The position numbers and the translations under genes are program-made. A stretch of 64,000 nucleotides of DNA from Siccirubricoccus sp. G192 (GTDB lineage: Bacteria; Pseudomonadota; Alphaproteobacteria; Acetobacterales; Acetobacteraceae): assembly GCF_019084075.1 (NCBI RefSeq), contig NZ_JAHREN010000001.1, positions 2,267,501-2,331,500 on the forward strand, given 5' to 3'. Positions 26,442-36,194 of the stretch are shown piece after piece (the first letter of the stretch is position 1; the number at the start of each line of letters is the position of its first letter). Below the pieces are notes generated by a model that worked only from the letters and a program-made list of their open reading frames with translations, ran no database searches and was not told the DNA's origin.

Positions 26442-28849
26442 CTATGCGATCAACAGATCACTGAACAGGTTGCCCGGATTGATCTCGATGAGACGCCCGT
26501 CCATCTGGTGGCTATTACCGAAATCGGCCACATAGATGTGGGTCTCCCCACTACCGTCGCTTGCCGGCGCAACCTCGATGTCCTTCACGCTGGTGCGGAT
26601 CGAGCCCGAGGGAGCGCTGGTGTGGGTGTTCCGGTAGGATTGCAGAAGGGTGAGGGTCTCGAGAGTGTCGCCATGCCGGTCGACCACCCAAATATTGGCG
26701 CTGAATCCGCCACCGACCAGGAAGACATCGTGGGCGGCATCATAGGCAATCGCCTCCGGGTCTATGATCGAGGGATCGCTCAGTACGAATGAGTCGACGA
26801 ACGAGACCGTATGGTTGGTCTGGTCGACGGCGATCTCCTGGATCGTGCGCGAGAAGCCGTTCGTAATGAAGAGGTGATGCGACACGGGGTCGACCGCCAC
26901 GTCCTCGGGGTCCACATTCTCGGGGTTGCTGTCGCCGAGGCCGCCGAGATTGGTGTGGAATGACCACTGCGCTGTTGAAGGATTGGCCGGGTCCACGACG
27001 AACACATTACCGAGGCCCTTGGCGTCGTCGTCCGAGATGTACATCACGTTGCGGCCGGGATCGATCGCCAGGCCCGTGGGTTCGGTCGTGTAGTTCGGGA
27101 GGAATCTGGTGATGAGCGTCCCGTCCAGATTGAACGAGAAGATGTCCCTGAAGTCGTTGGGGGGGGAACTCCTCGATCTCCGAGTCGGAGAGCATCAGCT
27201 GGCCGTTGGCGGGATTGTAGGCGATCCCGGAGGGATCCGGGATCCCAAGCTCCCACATGTTGTGAATGGCGACCACGCTCGGGTCGGGATCGATAATGGT
27301 CGCCAAGGCGGTGGCCGTGCCGAGCGTCAGGGTTTCGCCGGTGGATGCGACCCGCGCGGAGTCGATCCGCAGTGAGAAATTCTCAGGCCCCTCGACCACG
27401 CCATCCGCAGCCACGTCCACCGCGACATAGGCCGTGGTCTCGCCGGCCGGGATGAGGAGTTGTGCCCCGGAGATACCGGTGAAATCGCTACCTGCGGTGG
27501 CGCTGCCATTTGCCGTTCCGTAGGTCAGGACCACGTCCTGGTACCATGGCTGCGACAGCTCGACCGTGAAATAGGCCTTGCCCAGGTCCTCGGGCTGGGG
27601 ATCCGACGAGAAGGCGGACACGGACGCGGTCGGGAGCGTGGAGATGATGTCGAACTGGTTGCTCGACACCACCACGCCCGAGGTGAAGGTGGCCAGGGTA
27701 ACCGCAGCCTGGCTGCCGGTGCCGTCCGAATCCCATTTGAGGGTAGGGGTCGTACCGCTCGTGAAGATGAACTGGCCATGGCCCGAAGCCGTGGCCGATG
27801 TACCGGAGACGAAGTAGCTCGGATCGAGGTGGCCGCCGGTCAGGCCGCTGCCCTCCGCCAGCCCGAACTCGCGGGCGTAGATGCCGATCCGGTCCGCCGC
27901 CTCGAAGTCATTGACCTTATCCGGGTCGCCCTGGTTGAGGCCGAACACGAAGGTGTCCGCGCCGGGCCCGCCAAAGAGGGAATCCTTGTCGCGCCCCCCC
28001 GATCAGGACATCGTTGCCGTCCAGGCCGGTCAGCGTGTCGTTGCCGATGCCGCCGAAGAGGACGTTGGCTCCCGTGTTCCCCTTGAGATTATTGGCGAGT
28101 TCATTGCCGGCGCCGTCTATGTCCGCGCTGCCCTGCAGTTCGAGCCGTTCGACGAACCGGCCCAGATTGTAGCTGATGGAGCCCAGAACAGTATCCGTCC
28201 CGCCGGCATCTGTGCCGGGCGAACTCTCCTCGCTCACGACATCGCCGGCATGGTCGACGACATAGATGTCGTTCCCCGAACCGCCGAGCATCGTGTCGGC
28301 TCCGGCGCCGCCGTCGAGACGGTCATTGCCGGCACCTCCGTCAAGCAGATCGTTGCCGCCCTGCCCGTAGAGGCGGTCGTTTCCACCAAAACCGAAAATC
28401 GAGTCGGGCCCGCCTGTTCCGATCAGGTCTTCCCCGTTGTCAGTCCCGTTGATGCCGCCCGGCTGGGCCAGGGCCGCTGTATTGGCCAGGGGCGTTGCAT
28501 CGAGGGTCGCGAAGTAGCCCGTGTCGAGCTGGTCTCCCGGCCGGTGTTCGTCAGTGGCGATGCGGGGATTGGTCCTGAGCGATGTATCAGGGACCAAGAG
28601 GTTGCTCGTGTCGTGCTGGTCGCGGGTCAGGCCGTGGGCCACGCCGCGGCCCTCCGCCAAGCCCGCGTCTTGCTCACCGTGGGTCAGGCCGCGGGCCAAG
28701 CCGCGGCCCTCCGCCAACCGGCCCTTACCGGCGTAGGTGCCAAGCTGGTCCGCCACTTGGTCCGCCGACCTGAGGTCAACCTGGTCCGGGCGGCCCTGGT
28801 CAAGGCCGAACTCGGAGTTTCCAGGACGATTGGAAATCGTTCCACTCAT
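26442..28849 (-). pseudogene. Large RTX / Calx-beta / beta-propeller secreted protein, two frameshifts
   Basis: Three frames join into about 800 residues. N-terminal part (28849-28001): a repetitive Gly/Arg/Asp-rich start (GRLAEGRGLARGLTHGEQDA), then RTX repeats (GGNDRLYGQGGNDLLDGGAG, GIGNDTLTGLDGNDVLIGG). Middle part (27993-27167): a Calx-beta domain (VELSQPWYQDVVLTYGTANG ... SLRID). End part (27158-26442): six-bladed-propeller-like repeats (GLAIDPGRNVMYISDDDAKG, DPEDVAVDPVSHHLFITNG, PEAIAYDAAHDVFLVGGG). Breaks are in the C7 run 27994-28000 and the G8 run 27159-27166, and reading across them gives continuous homology (LIGGRDKDSLFGG and EIEEFPPNDFRDIF). It is probably type-I secreted, calcium-stabilised and acting outside the cell. 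The frameshifts are probably technical. Confidence 0.7.
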
Positions 28850-28969
28850 GGCTAAACCCTTGGTTCTCTGAACCGCGTGGACCGAAGCGCCCCCGACGCG
28901 ATCCTGTCTTGGGCACGCATTCCACCATTTCGGGTGCAGTGCGCCATGCGCTTCGAATTTTTGATTGGG

Positions 28970-29218
28970 CTATAGTTTCTTGACTCGCGCCAATGATCTG
29001 TAGAGGTAATCCTTAAGGGGAATATCCGCATCAAGGCGCCGGCGCGCTGCCATGGTCTTCCCGATCCCGCGCTCATGCAGCAGGTCGAGAATCTTGCGGA
29101 GGGGCGCTCTCTCGAAACCTGCCGCATCGCCCTCTGCCGCCAGCCGGGATCGGGATCCCGTTGCGCCCGCCATGCCACTGCTCTCGAAGGCCCGCCGGTC
29201 CTCATCGGTTTCGAACAC
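28970..29218 (-). CDS. Hypothetical 82-residue protein
   Basis: The frame reads APLRKILDLLHERGIGKTMA then RRRLDADIPLKDYLYRSLAR, with alternating charge and helical periodicity, more protein-like than the shadow frames around it. No family is recognised and there is no clear ribosome site before the start at 29218. The remaining sequence from 28850 to 29458 shows no other gene. Confidence 0.25.
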   Translation of the reverse strand: MFETDEDRRAFESSGMAGATGSRSRLAAEGDAAGFERAPLRKILDLLHERGIGKTMAARRRLDADIPLKDYLYRSLARVKKL

Positions 29219-29232
29219 TGCAGCGGCACTGC

Positions 29233-29253
29233 GATGCTCCGCGGCGGAGCATC
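29233..29253. repeat. 21-bp perfect inverted repeat
   Basis: GATGCTCCGC and its exact complement GCGGAGCATC flank a single central G. It lies in a gene-poor stretch between the RTX gene and the glycosyltransferase. It could be a terminator for the minus-strand glycosyltransferase (206 bases past its stop) or a recombination scar. Confidence 0.4.
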
Positions 29254-29458
29254 ACCAAGGCACCCGGCTTCAGGCAGAATCGCCGACGACCAACCGGCGG
29301 GTGGCCGGGGGCGATCCCGGCCTTGCGGTGCGTCCAGGTGCCGCTGGCGTCCGTCCCGCTATGATGCGGGATGACGGTCATCGCCATTGCCGCTGCGAGC
29401 CTATGCAGGGCGGTTGCAGACGCGCCGCTGAGGGAGACCGGCCATTCCGCCTGTGCCG

Positions 29459-30662
29459 TCAGCTCCCGGCATGGCGCGCCACCGCCCGATCGGTTCCTAT
29501 CGCTGGGCGGCGGCGAGGCGTTTCGGTCAGAAGTTCCTCATACAATGCCGCGTAGCGAGCGACCGTGAGGCTGAGGCTGAACTCTCGCCTGACCAGCTCT
29601 GCGGTGCGCTCGCCCATCGCCCGCGCGGTCATCCGGTCGGTCAGCAGCCCGAGGATCGCCTGCGCCATGGCGCGCGGAGTGTGCGGCGGGACGAGAATGC
29701 CGGTGCAGCCGTGGCTGACGACGTCGGTGCAGCCGGGCATCCGGGTCGCCACGATCGGCAGGCCAGCGAGCCCCGCCTCCAGGAGCGCGCGAGGGACGCC
29801 TTCGCGAAACTCGGTGGGAAACGCGAAGACATCTGCGAGGGCGAGCAGCGAAGGCACGTCCGCACGCTTGCCGGTTGCGATGACATAGGGGGGCATGGGC
29901 ATCTATCTCGGCCTGCGACACGGCGAGCGATCCTTCGCTCTGGCGCGGTCCGACGAGCAGGAAGCGCACCTCCGGCCGGACGGCGTGAACCAAGGATGCG
30001 GCCTGCAGCAGGATTGGGATGCCCTTTTGCCGCGTCAGGCGCGTCACCGTCACGACGACCTCCGATCTCCCGAGGCCGAGCTGCTCGCGAAGTTGGGCGG
30101 GAGACGGACCGGCTGCCAAGGCCCTGGCGAACGCCTCGACGTCGATTCCAGAGCCGGGGATCAGCCGGCTGAGGCTATCACCCACCATCCGGCGCCGCTC
30201 GAAAAAGGCCTTGTCTTCGCGGTTCTGGAAGACCGTGGCTACAGTCCAGCGCGCGGCGATCCGGTTGAGCGCGTAATAGATGGGGCGCAGTGCCAGGGCG
30301 AGCGGGGCATTCGACGAATGCAGCCAGCCCATCCCGTTGATCGTGCGGACCACCCGCATGTCGCCAGCGCGGCGAGCCGCCAGAGGAACGAGGAAATTCG
30401 GTTTCGTGTCGAAGCACTGGATCAGGTCGGGCCGCACCTCATCGAAGAGGCGTGTGAGCGTGGTTATCGCGCGCCAATCCGCCAGCGGGCTGGCGGACCG
30501 GTCGAAGTGAAAGGGGTAATAGGCGAGACCTGCCCGCGCAAAGGGTGCCGGGTCGCCGGTCCCGGCTGCGGATACACGGAAGCCCTGGCTGCGCAGCGCC
30601 AGGAGGAATTGGATCCGGAGATCGTGGTCCTCGCCTCCCACGAAAAGCAGGTGCGCGCTCAT
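29459..30662 (-). pseudogene. Family-4-like glycosyltransferase, one frameshift
   Basis: The start MSAHLLFVGGEDHDLRIQFL at 30662 gives a GT-B N-terminal domain (LIQCFDTKPNFLVPLAARRA, VRTINGMGW). The C-terminal domain has VTVTRLTRQKGIPILLQAAS and, after the break, EGVPRALLEAGLAGLPIVAT with the E-x7-E donor-binding motif. The G6 run 29888-29893 carries one extra base; with five G the protein reads EIDAHAPYVIATGK and is about 401 residues. A retaining transferase that extends a lipid-linked glycan is expected. It is the only glycosyltransferase near the exopolysaccharide locus, separated from it by the nested IS elements. Confidence 0.8.
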
Positions 30663-31589
30663 GAGATCACCGGCATCACGATGCGCGACCGGGGTGATGA
30701 CGGTAGCCGTTCACGACCACGCCAATGCCGGCACCCGAGCTCAGGACCGATATCCCAATCGACCATTTGCAGATCCCCGTTCACGACAGCGCTTCGCTCT
30801 TGACCACTCGGCCAAACGGCCACGGTGGGCCAGAGAGGAGCCATAGGAGAGTCCCGCCTCGGCCAGGATCGGGACCGCCCATCTGGCGATCGGGGGCACG
30901 GGCACGGTAGCCCGCTGCCGGGGGCGCCCGTGAGATCCTTGATACGCTCCCTGGCGCGGAGCATGTCGGCGCGAAAGGCCGCATGGACGAGATTGGCGAC
31001 CTTAGAAGGCCGCCTGGTATTCGGCCTAGGCGATGGCGCAGACCGGTCGCGGCTGGCGGTCGGCGGGCCAGTCCAGGACGTGGAAGGTTGTTTGCGCCTG
31101 GTGCTCCCTGAGGGTCTTGAGCACGCGCATCGTGTTGCACTCGACACCCGGGACTCACAGAGAACCCAAGTGCTTCGCTCGATGGCGCCCTTGGTGCTCT
31201 CGCAGTGGGACCAGCCTCCATGCCGATGGCTGTGGCGGCCACCGGTTCCGGAAGCGGTGATCGAGCGGATGTATCGGGTCGTTGCGGCTGCGCGCGCGTC
31301 ACTCCCTCGTCCTCCCGGTCGCTGGCCTCAGGCTAGGTGCCTTGCAGCAACGATCAGGATAGGCGTAGGGGGTGGCCGAAAAGAATGACGCAGCCGTACT
31401 ACCCCGCCCGGTTGAGGTGGTCCCTATCCATAGGGCAGCTTGACGGTCTGGGTAAGCTCGGTCCTAGTTTCCGTCAGGCGGCCAATGTCGTCACCCCATC
31501 TGCCCCGTGCCCAGTTGTGAGGCCTCCTTGCTCTGTCGCGAGGCTCAGGCGGCGTCTTCCAGGCGAACGAGACGCTGGATGTTGTAAGA
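30663..31589. other. 927 bp of degenerate sequence
   Basis: No intact gene was found. The minus strand shows short protein-like patches with stops between them: SGAGIGVVVNGYRHHPGRAS just before the glycosyltransferase start, VHAAFRADMLRARERIKDL, and MRVLKTLREHQAQTTFHVLD ... PRPVCAIA. They may be remains of genes that once continued the glycan operon, but none was identified. Confidence 0.35.
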
Positions 31590-31785
31590 TCAGGCCCACT
31601 TCAGCCAGACGCGCTGGCCCCTGTGCCGCTTCGCGCGCCACTCGAAGCAGCGCGAGGGGTGCGTGAGAAAGAGGCCGGTGGAATCGAGCGCGACCTGGGA
31701 TGCGCACCCGACGTCTCCTCGGGCGCAGTGGACGGTCCAAATCGTGAGTGATCTGGGACGCCCGGAGGCCGAACACGTGGCGGCG
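31590..31785 (-). pseudogene. C-terminal part of a DDE transposase interrupted by IS3-A copy 1
   Basis: Reading RAATCSASGRP then VALDSTGLFLTHPSRCFEWR and AKRHRGQRVWLKWA on the minus strand, with the D-S-T-G-L catalytic segment of IS4/IS5-type transposases. Its N-terminal part lies at 35994-36190 on the far side of the insertion. Confidence 0.5.
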
Positions 31786-33081
31786 CGGACGGTATTTGTC
31801 AAAGAAGTTGTCCGGTGCCCATCAGGCGGCGTCTCTGATTTCGTGGTCGCTGATGTCGCGCTCGGGGTTGAGGCAGACGTCGCCGACCGGCGCCCAGTTT
31901 CGGATTTGGCGTGACCACCGCGCGGGGTTGGCGGCGCGAGCTTCGGTATAGAGCTCGGTCCGACGCTCGAGGAGCGCGCGATCCTCACCTGCATGCCGGG
32001 CGCTGGGCGTGACGAACTGGATCGCGCTGTGGCGGTGCTCGTGGTTGTACCAGGCCACAAAACGGGCGACCCAGTGTTGCGCGTCCTCCCTGCTGGCGAA
32101 CCCCGATGCTGGCCAGTCCGGCCTGTACTTGCAGGTACGGAACAGGGCTTCGGAGAACGGGTTGTCGTCACTGACGCGGGCGGCTGTAGGAGGCGATGAC
32201 GCCGAGCCGTTCGAGGGTGGCCTTCATGGTCGCGCCCTTCATCGGGCTGCCGTTGTCGGCGTGCAGGACGAGAGGGCGGGTGAGGCAGCCCTCGGCCCAG
32301 ACCGCGCGGCGCACGAGCTCGGCGGCCAGCTCGGCGGCTTCGCGCTCGTGGACCTCCCAGCCGACAATCTTGCGGCTGTAGACGTCGAGGATGAGGTAGA
32401 GATAGAAGAACCCGCCCCGGATCGGGCCGGGCATCCAGGTGATGTCCCAGCTCCAGACTTCGCAGGGGCCGCGGGCGCGGTGACTGGTCGGCGGTTGGCG
32501 ACGCGCCGGCGGCCTCGCCCGGCCACGGTGGTGCTGCTGACCCTCAGCCCGCAGGATGCGGTAGAAGCTTGCTTCCGAGGCGATGTAGCGGCCCTGGTCT
32601 GCGAGGCGGGGCACGATCTGACTTGGCGGCAGGCTCTTGAAGGCCTGGCTGTTGCAGGCCTCCAGCACGGCCTGGCGTTCCGCCTCGGACAGCCTGTTGC
32701 CCGGTGCTGGCCGAGGCGCCGTCGGGCGGCGGTCTTCGGGCGCGCCGTCCCGGGCCCGCCAGCGGCGACAGGTCCGTTCATCGAGCGCGAGTTCCGCACA
32801 GGCCTGGGCGCGGCGCGCGCCGGCCGCGACAGCCTGGTCGATCAGCGCCATGGCGTTCTGGCGATCTGGGGTGCTGATCATGCGTCCTCGCCGTCCCCCC
32901 CAGATCGCCGCGGCGTTTTTTCGCAGCACCAGCAGCGCCGCCGCCTCGGCCAGCGCCTTCTCCTTGCGCGCCAAGTCCCGCTCGATGGCCTTGATGGTAA
33001 GCGGCCGTTTGAGGCCCGTCTTCCCGCGATGTGGGTGAATGTGCTGGGTCAGTCTGGAGCAGCAGGCTTCCGGGTGACGTT

Positions 33082-33504
33082 ATGGATAGCGTTAAGGACG
33101 ACGCGAAGGGTGTCGGTTATCGGCGGGTCGAAGTTCTGACGGGGCCTGGCCGGCGGCGGAGTTGGTCTGACGACGAGAAAGCGAGGATCGTCGCTGAGAC
33201 GGCGGAGTCCGGCGCGAAGGTGACCGAGGTTGCCCGTCGTTGGCAGGTAAGCCCGCAGCAGGTCTTCGATTGGCGCCGGCAAGCGCGTCGTGCGCTGGCG
33301 GAGGCCACTGCGCCGGTGACACCGAGCTTCGTGCCGGTCGTCTCCGGACCACCGGCCCCAACTCTTGAAGCGGGGGGTGCAACGGTGCGCCAGGCGCCCT
33401 CGATCGAGTTGCAGCTGGCCGGCGTGGTGCTGCGCATTGCGCCTGACACCGATGAGGCTCTGCTGACGACGGTGCTGCGCGCGATCCGGGCCTCGGCGGC
33501 ATGA
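33082..33504 (+). CDS. tnpA: IS66-family TnpA accessory protein
   Basis: 140 residues. The helix-turn-helix is RRRSWSDDEKARIVAETAES followed by ARRWQVSPQQVFDWRRQAR, as in IS66 OrfA proteins, which resemble IS3 OrfA DNA-binding domains. The C-terminal half (IELQLAGVVLRI) is the usual short beta segment. Its stop overlaps the tnpB start (ATGA at 33501-33504), implying translational coupling. ATG at 33082 is chosen over an upstream in-frame GTG because MDSVKDDAKG leads directly into the helix-turn-helix. Confidence 0.88.
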   Translation: MDSVKDDAKGVGYRRVEVLTGPGRRRSWSDDEKARIVAETAESGAKVTEVARRWQVSPQQVFDWRRQARRALAEATAPVTPSFVPVVSGPPAPTLEAGGATVRQAPSIELQLAGVVLRIAPDTDEALLTTVLRAIRASAA

Positions 33505-33857
33505 TCGCGCTGCCGGCCGGTGTGCGGATCCTGCTGGCGAGCAAGCCAGTGGATTTCCGGAAGGGCGCCCACTCCCTTGCAGCGCTGGCAGCCGCGGAAC
33601 TCGGCACCGATCCATTCTCGGGCGTGGTGCTGGTGTTCCGCTCGAAGCGATCCGACCGGGTGAAGATCCTGACCTGGGATGACAGCGGCCTGGTGCTGAT
33701 CTGGAAGCAGCTGGAGGCAAACACCTTTCGCTGGCCGCCGATCGTGGATGGCACGCTGCGCCTGACCGCAGTCGAGTTCGCCGCGCTGTTCTCCGGGATC
33801 GATTGGCGACGCGTGCAGGCGACACGGGAGATTCCCAAACCGAGCGTGCCCGCATAG
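33501..33857 (+). CDS. tnpB: IS66-family TnpB accessory protein
   Basis: 118 residues, the normal TnpB length. The conserved start IALPAGVRILLASKPVDFRK and the motifs FSGVVLVFRSKRSDRVKILT and GLVLIWKQLEANTFRWP are diagnostic for IS66 Orf2. TnpB is needed for transposition of this family, though its biochemical role is undefined. It is coupled to tnpA by a 4-base overlap, and tnpC starts 13 bases after its stop. Confidence 0.92.
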   Translation: MIALPAGVRILLASKPVDFRKGAHSLAALAAAELGTDPFSGVVLVFRSKRSDRVKILTWDDSGLVLIWKQLEANTFRWPPIVDGTLRLTAVEFAALFSGIDWRRVQATREIPKPSVPA

Positions 33858-33870
33858 AATCGGCGGTACG

Positions 33871-35466
33871 ATGCGCGCCGCGGACAACGACACGCCGACA
33901 CTGCCGGAGGATCCCGCAGCACTGCGCGCGCTGCTGGTCGAGACACGGGTGCTGGTCGACACGCTGACTGCCGAGCGCAACACGCTGTCATCCAGATGCG
34001 GCAGCGTGACCGCCGAACGCGACGCGCTGGTCGAGCGGAACGAGCGTCTCCGCCACCTGCTGCTGAAGCTGCAGCGCCGGCAGTTCGGGCGGAAGTCGGA
34101 GCAGCTGACCGACGAGCAACTGCAGTTCGCCTTCGAGGAGATCGAGGCGACGCTGGCCGAGAATGCCGCGGAGGCGGGCAAGCAGTCGCCGGCGACCCGC
34201 GAGCAGCAGAAGCAGCGCCGCCGGGCCGGCCGCGGCCGCCTGCCCGCGCACCTGCCGGAGATCGAGCAGGTGCTGGCGCCGGAGGCGACGACCTGCCCCT
34301 GCTGCCAGGGCCCGCTGGTCGAGATCGGCAGCGACACCGCCAGGCGGCTGGACGTGATCCCCGCCCAGTTCCGGGTCCTCGTGACCAGGCGCCCGAAGCT
34401 GGCCTGCAGGGCCTGTCCCGGCGTCGTGCTGCAGGCGCCAGCACCCGCCCGCCTGGTCGAGGGCGGCATGCCGACCGAGGCGACGGTCGCGCATGTCCTG
34501 GTGTCGCGCTACGCGGATCACCTGCCCCTGTATCGGCAGGCGCAGATCCTGGCGCGCCAGGGGATCGAGATCGGCCGCGCGGTGCTTGCCGACTGGCTCG
34601 GCACGGCAGCCCGCGAGATCGCGCCCGTGGCGCGACGTATGCACGAGCTCCTGCAGACCTCGCCACGCCTGTTTGCGGACGAGACCACGATGCCGGTGCT
34701 CGACCCGGGGCGCGGTCAGACGAAGAAGGGCTATGCCTGGGCAATCGCCCGCGATGACCGGCCCTGGGGCGGCACCGATCCACCGGCTGTCGTGTTCCAC
34801 TACGCGCCAGGCCGCGGCGCCAAGCATCCGAAGGCGCTGCTGGCCGATTACCAGGGCATCCTGCAATGCGATGGCTACGCCGCCTACAAGACGCTGGCCG
34901 CGGCCAAGGAGGGCATCACCCTCGCGTTCTGCTGGTCGCATGTACGAAGGGGGTTCATCGAGCTGGCCAAGGGCAACACCGCGCCGATCGCCACCGAGAC
35001 GCTGCAGCGCATCGCCGCGCTCTACGCCATCGAGGCCGAAATCCGCGGCAAGCCGCCGGAGACCCGGCAGGCCGTCCGCCGGGCAAAGACCAAGCCACTG
35101 GTCGATGCGCTGTTCGCCTGGTTCGAGGACCAGCTCGCGCGCCTGCCCGGCGGCAGCCCGACCGCCAAGGCGATCCGCTATCCGCTGAACCACCGCGAGG
35201 GCCTGATCCAGTTCCTCGACGATGGCAGGATCGAGCTCGACACCAATGTGGTCGAGCGCGCCATCCGGCCCGTGTGCCTGAGCAGAAAGAACTCACTCTT
35301 TGCGTCCGGCGATGACGGCGGAACGCGGTGGTGCGCGGCAGCCTCGCTCGTCGAGACATGCAAACTGAATGGCGTCGACCCGCAGCGCTACTTCACCGAC
35401 CTGCTTACCCACCTGGTCAATGGCTGGCCCAACGACCGTATCGACGAGCTGATGCCCTGGTGCTAG
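33871..35466 (+). CDS. tnpC: IS66-family TnpC transposase
   Basis: 531 residues, full length. An N-terminal leucine-zipper-like coiled coil (ERNERLRHLLLKLQRRQFGR) is followed by a zinc-binding region (CPCCQGPLVEIG, CRACPG) and the DDE catalytic core: LFADETTMPVLDP (first Asp), LQCDGYAAYKTLA (second Asp), CWSHVRRGFIEL and the C-terminal DTNVVERAIRP (Glu). SRKNSLFASGDDGG is the usual family block. No breaks are visible, so the element may be active. Confidence 0.95.
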   Translation: MRAADNDTPTLPEDPAALRALLVETRVLVDTLTAERNTLSSRCGSVTAERDALVERNERLRHLLLKLQRRQFGRKSEQLTDEQLQFAFEEIEATLAENAAEAGKQSPATREQQKQRRRAGRGRLPAHLPEIEQVLAPEATTCPCCQGPLVEIGSDTARRLDVIPAQFRVLVTRRPKLACRACPGVVLQAPAPARLVEGGMPTEATVAHVLVSRYADHLPLYRQAQILARQGIEIGRAVLADWLGTAAREIAPVARRMHELLQTSPRLFADETTMPVLDPGRGQTKKGYAWAIARDDRPWGGTDPPAVVFHYAPGRGAKHPKALLADYQGILQCDGYAAYKTLAAAKEGITLAFCWSHVRRGFIELAKGNTAPIATETLQRIAALYAIEAEIRGKPPETRQAVRRAKTKPLVDALFAWFEDQLARLPGGSPTAKAIRYPLNHREGLIQFLDDGRIELDTNVVERAIRPVCLSRKNSLFASGDDGGTRWCAAASLVETCKLNGVDPQRYFTDLLTHLVNGWPNDRIDELMPWC

Positions 35467-35993
35467 GCCGACTCGCAGGAGCCGCCCTCCTCAGCTGAGG
35501 GCGCCAAGGGTCCGTAGCCGCCGCTTACCCTTGATGCGCTTCTTCTCCTCCTTAGTCGCCTGGCCCAGCCGCTGGCTGCTGGCGCGGTCCCAGTCGTTGG
35601 CCTGCTCGCAGGCGGTCCGCCAGGCTTGGATCTGCTCGGGGTAGAGACCCCGCTGGCGGCAGTAGGCGGCGAGATCGGCCTCGTTCAGGGCGGCGGTCTC
35701 GAGAACGGCGGCGAACTTGTCGCGCGACGTCCAACCCTCCGGGCCGGCGTCGGCATCGGGCAGGAGCCGCCCCTGGCGGCGAGCCTCGCGGCGCCAGGTG
35801 TGCAGCGTTGCCTCGGAGATCCCTTCCTCCTTGGCCAGCTGCCGCAAGGGCACCGCGTTCGGCGGCTCCAGCTTCCTCAGAACCGCCGCGCGGCGTTCCG
35901 TCGAGTAGGCCAAATCATCCCTCCGTCCCGCCCCTCTGGAAATGAGAGATCATCTCAAGGCGCCGGACAACTTCCCTGCCATAGGGGGCGGAC

Positions 35994-36190
35994 CCGAGAA
36001 CTGCAGGAGGTCTTCCAGCCGGCGATAGGTCAAGCGCAACCGCTCGCGCGGCAGAAGCACGGCGAACAGGGCGGCCAGGCAAAGCGGTTCGGCGCCAGGG
36101 CCACGCGGCGGGCCACCGCCGTTGCGAGGCGGGCGAAGCGAAGCCATTCATCGTCCAGGATCCCAGACAGATGGGGCTTCGCGCCTCATC
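35994..36190 (-). pseudogene. N-terminal part of the DDE transposase interrupted by IS3-A copy 1
   Basis: Minus-strand patches ILDDEWLRFARLATAVARRV and AEPLCLAALFAVLLPRERLR then LTYRRLEDLLQFSG lie in different frames. Across the insertion they join to the DSTGL-containing remnant at 31590-31785 once one copy of the 5-bp duplication is removed. The exact family is unclear and it is decayed. Confidence 0.45.
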
Positions 36191-36194
36191 CCGC

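Larger units (their letters stand above)
32997..35528 (+). mobile_element. IS66-family element, 2532 bp, intact
   Basis: It is bounded by imperfect inverted repeats starting GTAAGCGGCCG on the left and, inwards from the right, GTAAGCGGCGG. The exact 8-bp duplication CCTTGATG at 32989-32996 and 35529-35536 is the IS66-family length. It contains tnpA, tnpB and tnpC in the standard order, all intact. The target is the IS3-A transposase gene between its two domains. Confidence 0.95.
31822..35913 (-). pseudogene. IS3-A transposase, split by IS66 insertion and a 2-base deletion
   Basis: The N-terminal part (35913-35537: RQLAKEEGISEATLHTWRRE, EADLAAYCRQRGLYPEQIQA, ending KKRIK) and the C-terminal part (about 32988-31822: IERDLARKEKALAEAAALLV, WSWDITWMPGPIRGGFFYLY, LHADNGSPMKGATMK, WYNHEHRHSAIQFVTP) are almost identical to the intact 517-residue protein at 57313-58866. 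Besides the insertion, CG is missing near 32176 (SYSRPRQ-stop instead of SYSRPRVSDDNP), which separates the last DDE Glu region. Transposition from this copy would need help from the intact one. Confidence 0.9.
31791..35988 (-). mobile_element. IS3-family element IS3-A copy 1, interrupted by an IS66-family element
   Basis: The ends are GGTATTTGTCAAAGAAGTTG on the left and, read inwards from the right, CCCCCTATGGCAGGGAAG. The 5-bp duplication CGGAC flanks both ends (31786-31790 and 35989-35993). Removing the IS66-family insert plus its 8-bp duplication leaves 1658 bp, matching the 1660-bp intact copy at 57238-58897 apart from a 2-base deletion. It inserted into an older DDE transposase gene. 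Confidence 0.9.

Noticed and set aside
30825-31388. A 187-codon plus-strand frame between the glycosyltransferase and IS3-A
   Set aside because: No recognisable domain, poor composition and overlap with protein-like patches on the other strand; treated as degenerate sequence.
33988-35193. A 401-codon minus-strand frame inside the IS66 element
   Set aside because: Shadow of tnpC, which has all IS66 motifs.
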